Shown one piece after another: positions 38,233 through 48,643 of a DNA stretch of 64,000 bases (positions are counted from its first letter, which is position 1; each line of letters starts with the position of its first letter). The DNA is taken from NCBI GenBank assembly GCA_964020085.1, contig CAXHUQ010001507.1:124001-188000 (forward strand). Direction: 5' to 3'. The translations under genes and the position numbers were made by a program. A model generated the notes under the pieces. That model saw nothing but the letters and a program-made list of their open reading frames with translations, had not been told where the DNA came from and made no database searches. The DNA comes from Micromussa lordhowensis. Taxonomy: Eukaryota > Cnidaria > Anthozoa > Scleractinia > Lobophylliidae.

Positions 38233-41200
38233 CCTTGGCAAATTTGACATAGCTCGGCTTCACGGGCACTTTAAGAGGCGCGGCTGGCAACAAAATGTTC
38301 TGCTAGCTTGGCACTTTAAGGAAAGTCTAGTTAAAACAAGATGGCATTGGCGCCAGGGTGTTTTTTCTGGCCTTCTTTTTGCAGTAGTTTCCCCTGGTCC
38401 CATCTTTTCAGAATTTCAGAAAACGCGCGCTGGGGGTCCCCTTGGCAAATTTGACATAGCTTGGCTTCACGGGCACTTTAAGAGGCGCGGTTTGCAGCAA
38501 AATGTTGTGCTAGGTTGGCACTTTAAGGAAATTTTAGTTAGGATATGATGACATTGGCGACAGGGTGTTTTTTCTGGCCTTCTTTTTGCAGTAGTTTCCC
38601 CTGGTCCCAACTTAGCAGAATTTCAGAAAACGCGCGCTGGGGGTCCCCTTGGAAAATTTGACATAGCTCGCCTCCACGGGCACTTTAAGAGGCGCGGTTT
38701 ACAGCAAAATGTTCTGCTAGGTTGGCACTTTAAGGAAAGCGTAGTTAACACATGATGGCATTGGTGACAGGGTGTTTTTTCTGGCCTTCTTTTTGCAGTA
38801 GTTTTCCCTGGTCCCAACTTTGCAGAATTTCAGAAAACGCGCGCTGGGGGTCCCCTTGGCAAATTTGACATAGCTCGGCTTCACGGGCACTTTAAGAGGC
38901 GCGGTTTGCATCAAAATGTTCTGCTAGGTTGGCACTTGAAGGAAATGTTAGTGAGGACATGATGGCATTGGCGCCAGGGTGTTTTTTCTGGCCTTGTTTT
39001 TGCAGTAGTTTCCCCTGGTCCCAACTTTTCAGAATTTCAGAAAACGCGCGCTGGGGGTCCCCTTGGCAAATTTGACATAGCTCGGCTTCACGGGCACTTT
39101 AAGAGGCGCGGTTGGCAGCAAAATGTTCTGCTAGGTTGGCACTTTAAGGAAAGTCTAGTTAAAACAAGATGGCATTGGCGCCAGGGTGTTTTTTCTGGCC
39201 TTCTTTTTGCAGTAGTTTCCCCTGGTCCCATCTTTTCAGAATTTCAGAAAACGCGCGCTGGGGGTCCCCTTGGCAAATTTGACATAGCTCGGCTTCACGG
39301 GCACTTTAAGAGGCGCGGTGTGCAGCAAAATGTTGTGCTAGGTTGGCACTTTAAGGAAATTTTAGTTAGGACATGATGACATTGGCGACAGCGTGTTTTT
39401 TCTGGCCTTCTTTTTGCAGTAGTTTCCCCTGGTCCCAACTTAGCAGAATTTCAGAAAACGCGCGCTGGGGGTCCCCTTGGCAAATTTGTCATAGCTCGCC
39501 TCCACGGGCACTTTAAGAGGCGAGGTTTACAGCAAAATGTTCTGCTAGGTTGGCACTTTAAGGAAATTTTAGTTAGGACATGCTGGCATTGGCGCCAGGG
39601 TGTTTTTTCTGGCCTTCTTTTTGCAGTAGTTTCCCCTGGTCTTAACTTTGCAGAATTTCAGAAAACGCGCGCTGGGGGTCCCCTTGGCAAATTTGACATA
39701 GCTCGGCTTCACGGGCACTTTAAGAGGCGCGGTTTGCAGCAAAATGTTCTGCTAGGTTGGCACTTTAAGGAAAACGTAGTTAACACATGATGGCATTGGT
39801 GCCAGGGTGTTTTTTGTGGCCTTCTTTTTGCAGTAGTTTTCCCTGGTCCCAACTTTGCAGAATTTCAGAAAACGCGCGCTGGGGGTCCCCTTGGCAAATT
39901 TGACATAGCTCGGCTTCACGGGCACTTTAAGAGGCGCGGTTTGCAGCAAAATGTTCTGCTAGGTAGGCACGTCAAGGAAATGGTAGTTAGGACATGATGG
40001 CATTGGCGCCAGGGTGTTTTTTCTGGCCTTCTTTTTGCAGTAGTTTCCCCTGGTCCCAACTTTGCAGAATTTCAGAAAACGCGCGCTGGGGGTCCCCTTG
40101 GCAAATTTGACATAGCTCGGCTTCACGGGCACTTTAAGAGGCGCGGTTTGCATCAAAATGTTCTGCTAGGTTGGCACTTGAAGGAAATGTTAGTGAGGAC
40201 ATGATGGCATTGGCGCCAGGGTGTTTTTTCTGGCCTTCTTTTTGCAGTAGTTTCCCCTGGTTTCAGCTTTGCGGAATTTCAGAAAACGCGCGCTGGGGGT
40301 CCCCTTGGCAAATTTGACATAGCTCGGCATCACGGGCACTTTAAGAGGCGCGGTTTGCAGCAAAATGTTCTGCTAGGTTGGCACTTTAAGAAAATTGTAG
40401 TTAAGACATGATGACAATTGCGCGAGGGTGTTTTTTCTGGCCTTCTTTTTGCAGTAGTTTCCCCTGGTCCCAACTTTGCAGAATTTCAGAAAACGCGCGC
40501 TGGGGGTCCCCTTGGCAGGTTTGACATAGCTCGGCTTCACGGGCACTTTAAGAGGCGCGGTTTGCAGCAAAATGTTCTGCTAGGTTGGCACTTCAAAGAA
40601 ATGCTTGTTAGGACATGATGGCATTGGCGCCAGGGTGTTTTTTCTGGCCTTCTTTTTGCAGTAGTTTCCCCTGGTTTCAACTTTGCGGAATTTCAGAAAA
40701 CGCGCGCTGGGGGTCCCCTTGGCAAATTTGACATAGCTCGGCATCACGGGCACTTTAAGAGGCGCAGTTTGCAGCAAAATGTTCTGCTAGGTTGGCACTT
40801 TAAGAAAATTGTAGTTAGGACATGATGAAAATTGCGCGAGGGTGTTTTTTCTGGCCTTCTTTTTGCAGTAGTTTCCCCTGGTCCCAACTTTGCAGAATTT
40901 CAGAAAACGCGCGCTGGGGGTCCCCTTGGCAAATTTGTCATAGCTCGGCTTCACGGGCACTTTAAGAAGTGCGGTTTGCAGCAAAATGTTCTGCTAGGTT
41001 GACACTTTGAGAAAATGCTAGTTACGACATGATGGCATTGGCGTCAGAGTGTTTTTTCTGGCCTTCTTTTTGAAGTAGTTTTTCCTGGTCCCAACTTTGC
41101 AGAATTTCAGGAAACGCGCGCTGGGGGTCTCCTTGCCAAATTTGACATAGCTCGGCTTCACGGGCACTTTAAGAGGCGCGGTTTGCAGCAAAATGTTCTG

Positions 41201-44200
41201 CTAGGTTGGCACCTTAAGGAAATGGTAGTTAGGACATGATGCCATTGGCGCCAGGGTGGTTTTTCTGGCCTTCTTTTTGCAGTAGTTTCTCCTGGTCCCA
41301 ACTTTGCAGAATTTCAGAAAACGCGCGCCTGGGGTCCCCTTGGCAAATTTGACATAGCTCGGCTTCACGGGCACTTTAAGAGGCGCGGTTTGCAGCAAAA
41401 TGTTCTGCTAGGCTGGCACTTGAAGGAAATTTTAGTTAGGACATGATGGCATTGGCGCCAGGGTGGTTTTTGTGGGCTTCTTTTTGCAGTAGTTTCCCCT
41501 GGTCCCAACTTTGCAGAATTTCTGAAAACGCGCGCTGGGGGTCCCCTTGGCAAATTTGACATAGCTCGGCTTCACGGGCACTTTAAAAGGCGCGGTTTGC
41601 AGCAAAATGTTTTGCTAGGTTGGCACTTGAAGGAAATCTTAGTTAGGACATGATGGCATTGGCGCCAGGGTGTTTTTTCTGGCCTTCTTTTTGCAGTAGT
41701 TTCCCCTGGTCCCAACTTTGCAGAATTTCAGAAAACAAGCGCTGGGGGTCCCCTTGGCAAATTTGACATAGCTCGGCTTCACGGGCACTTTAAGAGGCGC
41801 AGTTTGCAGCAAAATGTTCTGCTAGGTTGGCACTTCAAAGAAATCCTAGTTAGGAAATGATGGCATTGGCGCCAGGGTGTTTTTCCTAGGCTTCTTTTTG
41901 CAGTAGTTTCCCCTGGTCCCAACTTTGCAGAATTTCAGAAAACGCGCGCTGGGGGTCCCCTTGGCAAATTTGACATAGCTCGGCTTCACGGGCACTTTAA
42001 GAGGCGCGGTTTGCAGCAAAATGTTTTGCTAGGTTGGCACTTAAAGGAAATGTTAGTGAGGACATGATGGCATTGGCGCCAGGGTGTTTTTTCTGGCCTT
42101 CTTTTTGCAGTAGTTTCCCCTGGTCTCAACTTTGCAGAATTTCAGAAAACGCGCGCTGGGGGTCCCCTTGGCAAATTTGACATAGCTCGGCTTCACGGGC
42201 ACTTTAAGAGGCGCGGTAGGTAGCAAAATGTTCTGCTAGGTTGGCACTTCAAGGAAAGTCTAGTTAAAACATGATGGCATTGGCGCCAGGGTGTTTTTTC
42301 TGGCCTTCTTTTTGCAGTAGTTTCCCCTGGTCCCAACTTTTCAGAATTTCAGAAAACGCGCGCTGGGGGTCCCCTTGGCAAATTTGACATAGCTCGGCTT
42401 CACGGGCACTTTAAGAGGCGCGGTTGGCAGCAAAATTTTTTGCTAGGTTGGCACTTTAAGGAAAGTCTAGTTAAAACAAGATGGCATTGGCGCCAGGTTG
42501 TTTTTTCTGGCCTTCTTTTTGCAGTAGTTTCCCCTGGTCCCATCTTTTCAGAATTTCAGAAAACGCGCGCTGGGGGTCCCCTTGGCAAATTTGACATAGC
42601 TCGGCTTCACGGGCACTTTAAGAGGCGCGATTTGCAGCAAAATGTTGTGCTAGGTTGGCACTTTAAGAAAATTTTAGTTAGGACATGATGACATTGGCGA
42701 CAGGGTGTTTTTTCTGGCCTTCTTTTTGCAGTAGTTTCCCCTGGTCCCAACTTAGCAGAATTTCAGAAAACGCGCGCTGGGGGTCCCCTTGGCAAATTTG
42801 ACATAGCTCGCCTCCACGGGCACTTTAAGAGGCGCGGTTTACAGCAAAATGTTCTGCTAGGTTGGCACTTTAAGGAAATTTTACTTAGGACATGCTGGCA
42901 TTGGCGCCAGGGTGCTTTTTCTGGCCTTCTTTTTGCAGTAGTTTCCCCTGGTCCCAACTTTGCAGAATTTCAGAAAACGCGCGCTGGGGGTCCCCTTGGC
43001 AAATTTGACATAGCACGGCTTCACGGGCACTTTAAGAGGCGCGGTTTGCAGCAAAATGTTCTGCTAGGTTGGCACTTTAAGGAAAGCGTAGTTAACACAT
43101 GATGGCATTGGTGCCAGGGTGTTTTTTCTGTTATTCTTTTTGCAGTAGTTTTCCCTGGTCCCAACTTTGCAGAATTTCAGAAAACGCGCGCTGGGGGTCC
43201 CCTTGGCAAATTTGACATAGCTCGGCTTCACGGGCACTTTAAGAGGCGCGGTTTGCAGCAAAATGTTCTGCTAGGTAGGCACGTCACGGAAATGGTAGTT
43301 AGGACATGATGGCATTGGCGCCAGCGTGTTTTTTCTGGCCTTCTTTTTGCAGTAGTTTCCCCTGGTCCCAACTTTGCAGAATTTCAGAAAACGCGCGCTG
43401 GGGGTCCCCTTGGCAAATTTGACATAGCTCGGCCTCACGGGCACTTTAAGAGGCGCGGTTTGCAGCAAAATGTTCTGCTAGGTTGGCACTTGAAGGAAAT
43501 GTTAGTGACGACATGATGGCATTGGCGCCAGGGTGTTTTTTCTGGCCTTCTTTTTGCAGTAGTTTCCCCTGGTCTCAACTTTGCAGAATTTCAGAAAACG
43601 CGCGCTGGGGGTCCCCTTGGCAAATTTGACATAGCTCGGCTTCACGGGCACTTTAAGAGGCGCGGTTTGCAGCAAAATGTTTCGCTAGGTTGGCACTTGA
43701 AGAAAATTTTAGTTACGACATGATGGCAGTGGCGCTAGGGTGTTTTTTTTTGGCCTTCTTTTTGCAGTAGTTTCCCCTGGTCCCAACTTTGCAGAATTTC
43801 AGAAAACGCGCGCTGGGGGTCTCCTTGGCAAATTTCACATAGCTCGGCTTCACGGGCAGTTTAAGAGGCGCGGTTTGCAGCAAAATGTTCTGCTAGGTTG
43901 GCACTTGAAGGAAATTGTAGTTAGAACATGATGGCAGTGGCGCCAGGGTGTTTTTTCTGGCCTTCTTTTTGCAGTAGTTTACCCTGGTCCCAACTTTGCA
44001 GAATTTCAGAAAACGCGCGCTGGGGGTCCCCTTGGCAAATTTGACATAGCTCGGCTTCACGGGCATTTTAAGAGGTGCGGTTTGCAGCAAAATGTTCTGC
44101 TAGGTTGGCACTTTAAGGAAATAATAGTTAGAACATGATGGCATTGGCGCCAGGGTGTTTTTTCTGGCCTTCTTTTTGCAGTAGTTTCCCCTGGTCCCAA

Positions 44201-46000
44201 CTTTTCAGAATTTCAGAAAACGCGCGCTGGGGGTCCCCTTGGCAAATTTGACATAGCTCGGCTTCACGGGCACTTTAAGAGGCGCGGTTGGCAGCAAAAT
44301 GTTTTGCTAGGTTGGCACTTTAAGGAAAGTCTAGTTAAAACAAGATGGCATTGGCGCCAGGGTGTTTTTTCTGGCCTTCTTTTTGCAGTAGTTTCCCCTG
44401 GTCCCATCTTTTCAGAATTTCAGAAAACGCGCGCTGGGGGTCCCCTTGGCAAATTTGACATAGCTCGGCTTCATGGGCACTTTAAGAGGCGCGGTTTGCA
44501 GCAAAATGTTGTGCTAGGTTGGCACTTTAAGGAAATTTTAGTTAGGACATGATGACATTGGCGACAGGGTGTTTTTTCTGGCCTTCTTTTTGCAGTAGTT
44601 TCCCCTGGTCCCAACTTAGCAGAATTTCAGAAAACGCGCGCTGGGGGTCCCCTTGGCAAATTTGACATAGCTCGCCTCCACGGGCACTTTAAGAGGCGCG
44701 GTTTACAGCAAAATGTTCTGCTGGGTTAGCACTTTAAGGAAATTTTAGTTAGGACATGCTGGCATTGGCGCCAGGGTGTTTTTTCTGGTCTTCTTTTTGC
44801 AGTAGTTTCCCCTGGTCCCAACTTTGCAGAATTTCAGAAAACGCGCGCTGGGGGTCGCCTTGGCAAATTTGACATAGCTCGGCTTCACGGGCACTTTAAG
44901 AGGCGCGGTTTGCAGCGAAATGTTCTGCTAGGTTGGCACTTTAAGGAAAGCGTAGTTAACACATGATGGCATTGGTGCCAGGGTGTTTTTTCTGGCCTTC
45001 TTTTTGCAGTAGTTTTCCCTGGTCTTAACTTTGCAGAATTTCAGAAAACGCGCGCTGGGGGTCCCCTTGGCAAATTTGACATAGCTCGGCTTCACGGGCA
45101 CTTTAAGAGGCGCGGTTTGCAGCAAAATGTTCTGCTAGGTAGGCACGTCAAGGAAATGGTAGTTAAGACATGATGGCATTGGCGCCAGGGTGTTTTTTCT
45201 GGCCTTCTCTTTGCAGTAGTTTCCCCTGGTCCCAACTTTGCAGAATTTCAGAAAACGCGCGCTGGGGGTCCCCTTGGCAAATTTGACATAGCTCGGCTTC
45301 ACGGGCATTTTAAGAGGCGCGGTTTGCAGCAAAATGTTCTGCTAGGCTGGCACTTTAAGGAAATAATAGTTAGAACATGATGGCATTGGCGCCAAAGTGT
45401 TTTTTCTGGCCTTTTTTTTGCAGTAGTTTCCCCTGGTCCCAACTTTGCAGAATTTCAGAAAACGCGCGCTGGGGGTCCCCTTGGCAAATTTGACATAGCT
45501 CGGCTTCACGGGCACTTTAAGAGGCGCGGTTTGCAGCAAAATGTTCTGCTAGGTTGGCACTTTAAGGAAATTTTTGTTAAGACATGATGGCCGTGGCGCC
45601 AGTGTGTTTTTTCTGCCCTTCTTTTTGCAGTAGTTTCCCCTGGTCCCAACTTTGCAGAATTTCAGAAAACGCGCGCTGGGGGTCCCCTTGGCAAATTTGA
45701 CATAGCTCGGCTTCACGGGCACTTTAAGAGGCGCAGTTTGCAGCAAAATGTTCTGCTAGGTTGGCATTTGAAGAAAATCCTTGTTAGGACATGATGGCCG
45801 TGGCGCCAGGGTGTTTTTTCTGGCCTTCTTTTTGCAGTAGTTTCCCCTGGTCCCAACTTTGCAGAATTTCAGAAAACGCGCGCTGGGGGTCCCCTTGGCA
45901 AATTTGACATAGCTCGGCTTCACGGGCACTTTAAGAGGCGCAGTTTGCAGCAAAATGTTCTGCTAGGTTGGCACTTTAAGGAAATTTTAGTTAAAACATG
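38233..46000. repeat. Higher-order domain with 4-, 9- and 16-monomer spacing
   Basis: GTCTAGTTAAAACAAGATGG marks monomers at 38331, 39159, 42471 and 44335 (coordinates of TTAAAACAAG). Spacings are 828 (exactly 4 monomers), 3,312 (exactly 16) and 1,864 bp (9 monomers plus 1). The same order of neighbours, CCATCTTTTCAG then CAACTTAGCAGAA then CGCCTCCACGGG then GTAGTTAACACATG, follows these. The 9-monomer copy links about 42.3-43.5 kb to 44.15-45.3 kb. The pair GGTTTCAAC/CAATTGCGCG occurs twice, 414 bp apart, at 40.26-40.84 kb. A lone GGGTGGTTTTTGTGGGC monomer lies near 41462. Confidence 0.85.
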
Positions 46001-48493
46001 ATGGCATTGGCGCCAGGGTGTTTTTTCTGGCCTTCTTTTTGCAGTAGTTTCCCCTGGTCCCAACTTTGCAGAATTTCAGAAAACGCGCGCTGGGGGTCCC
46101 CTTGGCAAATTTGACATAGCTCGGCTTCACGGGCACTTTAAGAGGCGCGATTTGCAGCAAAATGTTCTGCTAGGTTGGCACCTGAAGGAAATCCTAGTTA
46201 GGACATGATGGCAGTGGCGCCAGGGTGTTTTTTCTGGCCTTCTTTTTGCAGTAGTTTCCCCTGGTCCCAACTTTGCAGAATTTCAGAAAACGCGCGCTAG
46301 GGGTCCCCTTGGCAAATTTGACATAGCTCGGCTTCACGGGCACTTTAAGAGGCGCGGTTTGCAGCAAAATGTTCTGCTAGGTTGGCACTTTAAGGAAATT
46401 ATACTTAGAACATGATGGCATTGGCACCAGGGTGTTTTTTCTGGCCTTTTTTTTGCAGTAGTTTCCCCTGGTCCCAACTTTGCAGAATTTCAGAAAACGC
46501 GCGCTGGGGGTCCCCTTGGCAAATTTGACATAGCTCGGCTTCACGGGCACTTTAAGAGGCGCGGTTTGCAGCAAAATGTTCTGCTAGGTTGGCACTTGTA
46601 GGAAATGCTTGTTAGGACATGATGGCCGTGGCGCCAGGGTGTTTTTTCTGGCCTTTAATTTGCAGTAGTTTCCCGGGGTCTAAACTTTGCCGAATTTCAG
46701 AAAACGCACGCTGGGGGTCCCCTTGGCAAATTTGACATAGCTCGGCTTCACGGGCACTTTAAGAGGCGCGGTTTGCAGCAAAATGTTCTGCTAGGTTGGC
46801 ACTTCAAGGAAATCTTAGTTAACACATGATGGCATTGGCGCCAAGGTGTTTTTTTCTGGCCTTCTTTTTGCAGTAGTTTCCCCTGGTCCCAACTGTGCAG
46901 AATTTCAGAAAACGCGCGCTGGGGGTCCCCTTGGCAAATTTGACATAGCTCGGCTTCACGGGCACTTTAAGAGGCGCGGTTTGCAGCAAAATGTTCTGCT
47001 AGGTTGGCACTTCAAGAAAATGTTAGCTAGGACATGATTGCATTGGCGCCAAAGTGTTTTTTATGGCCTTCTTTTTGCAGTATTTTCCCCTGGTCCCAAC
47101 TTTGCAGAATTTTAGAAAACGCGCGCTGCCTGTCCCCTTGGCAAATTTGACATAGCTCGGCTTCACGGGCACTTTAAGAGGCGCGGTTTGCAGCAAAATG
47201 TTCTGCTAGGTTGGCACTTCAAGGAAATTTAAGTTAAGACATGATGGCATTGGCGCCAGGGTGTTTTTTCTGGCCTTCTTTTTGCAGTAGGTTCCCCTGG
47301 TCCCAACTTTGCAGAATTTCAGAAAACGCGCGCTGGGGGTCCCCTTGGAAAATTTGACATAGCTGGGCTTCACGGGCACTTTAAGAGGCGCAGTTTGCAG
47401 CAAAATGTTCTGCTAGGTTGGCACTTCAAGGAAATTTTAGTTAGAACATGATGGCATTGGCGCCAAAGTGTTTTTTTTGGCATTGTTTTTGCAGTAGTTT
47501 TCCCTGGTCCCAACTTTTCAGAATTTCAGAAAACGCGCGCTGGGGGTCCCCTTGGCAAATTTGACATAGCTCGCCTTTACGGGCACTTTAAGAGGCGCGG
47601 TTTGCAGCAAAATGTTCTGCTAGGTTGGCACTTCAAGGAAATCTTAGTTAAGACATGATGGCATTGGCGCCAGGGTGTTTTTTTTGGCCTTCTTTTTGCA
47701 GTAGTTTCCCCTGGTCCCAACTTTGCAGAATTTCAGAAAACGCGCGCTGGGGGTCCCCTTGGCAAATTTGACATAGCTCGGCTTCACGGGCACTTTAAGA
47801 GGCGCGGTTTGCAGCAAAATGTTCTGCTTGGTTGGCACTTTAAGGAAATTGTAGTTAAGACATGATGGCATTGGCGCCAGGGTGTTTTTTTCTGGCCTTC
47901 TTTTTGCAGTAGTTTCCCCTGGTCCCAACTTTGCAGAATTTCAGAAAACGCGCGCTGGGGGTCCCCTTGGCAAATTTGACATAGCTCGGCTTCACGGGCA
48001 CTTTAAGAGGCGCGGTTTGAAGCAAAATGTTCTGCTAGGTTGGCACTTTAATGAAACGTTAGCTAGGACATGATGGCATTGGCGCCAGGGTGTTTTTTCT
48101 GGCCTTCTTTTTGCAGTAGTTTCCCCTTTTCCCAACTTTGCAGAATTTCAGAAAACGCGCGCTGGGGGTCCCCTTGGCAAATTTGACATAGCTCGGCTTC
48201 ACGGGCACTTTAAGAGGCGCGGTTTGCAGCAAAATGTTTTGCTAGGTTGGCACTTTAAGGAAATTTTAGTTAGGACATGATGGCATTGGCGCCAGGGTGT
48301 TTTTTCTGGCCTTCTTTTTGCAGTAGTTTTCCCTGGTCCCAACTTTGCAGAATTTCAGAAAACGCGCGCTGGGGGTCCCCTTGGCAAATTTGACATAGCT
48401 CGCCTTCACGGGCAATTTAAGAGGCGCGGTTTGCAGCAAAATGTTTTGCTTGGTTGGCACTTTAAGGAAATGCTAGTTAGGACATGATGGCAT

Positions 48494-48501
48494 TGGCGCC
48501 A
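48494..48501. other. TGGCGCCA 8-bp palindrome
   Basis: This perfect palindrome at monomer positions 41-48 is present in most monomers beyond about 7.2 kb. In the first 7.2 kb it is often replaced by TGGCCCCA, which destroys the dyad. Other common forms are GGCGACAG and GGTGCCAG. It could be a protein-binding dyad, but no family is recognised. Confidence 0.6.
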
Positions 48502-48506
48502 GGGTG

Positions 48507-48530
48507 TTTTTTCTGGCCTTCTTTTTGCAG
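48507..48530 (+). other. Pyrimidine tract plus TTTGCAG, resembling a 3' splice acceptor
   Basis: A T6 run, then CTGGCCTTC, then T5 and GCAG, followed by TAG, give a pyrimidine-rich tract ending in a CAG on the + strand. This is the form of a eukaryotic 3' splice site and recurs once in almost every monomer. The T6 run is the main length-variable tract of the monomer, reaching T12 at 29460-29471. There is no evidence that it is used; chance resemblance is the default reading. Confidence 0.4.
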
Positions 48531-48643
48531 TAGTTTCCCCTGGTCCCAACTTTGCAGAATTTCAGAAAACGCGCGCTGGGGGTCCCCTTGGCAAATTTGA
48601 CATAGCTCGGCTTCACGGGCACTTTAAGAGGCGCGGTTTGCAG
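48524..48643 (+). repeat. Heptamer TTTGCAG present three times per monomer
   Basis: TTTGCAG is at 48524-48530, 48551-48557 and 48637-48643 (monomer positions 71-77, 98-104 and 184-190). Start-to-start spacings are 27, 86 and 94 bp around the tandem circle. All three lie in the conserved part of the monomer. Meaning unknown; a sub-repeat origin or a repeated binding word are both possible. Confidence 0.7.
48579..48599. other. Adjacent dyads GGGGTCCCC and CAAATTTG
   Basis: GGGGTCCCC (48579-48587) has four-base arms around a central T, and CAAATTTG (48592-48599) is a perfect 8-bp palindrome four bases further on. Both are in the conserved part of the monomer. The G run before TCCCC varies between four and five in some copies. 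No known binding protein can be assigned. Confidence 0.5.

Larger units (their letters stand above)
48456..48628 (+). repeat. Internal 11-bp direct repeat GGCACTTTAAG within the monomer
   Basis: GGCACTTTAAG occurs at 48456-48466 and again at 48618-48628, monomer positions 3-13 and 165-175. Across the junction to the next monomer the two words are only 45 bp apart. The copy at 165-175 is nearly invariant across the array. The copy at 3-13 is trimorphic at monomer position 10 (CTTTAAG, CTTCAAG or CTTGAAG). It may be a relic of how the monomer was built, or two copies of one binding site; the sequence alone does not decide. Confidence 0.85.

Noticed and set aside
48494..48505. Retroviral-type primer binding site (TGGCGCC)
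   Set aside because: Only seven to eight bases match, and there is no terminal repeat, polypurine tract or reverse transcriptase anywhere in the window.
48579..48587. G-quadruplex
   Set aside because: Only one run of five G occurs per monomer, with the next far away, so four close G runs are not available.
48597..48630. Bacterial-type promoter (TTGACA followed by a TTAAGA box)
   Set aside because: TTGACA is present in the monomer, but there is no acceptable -10 element at 16-18 bp, and the array context is not bacterial.
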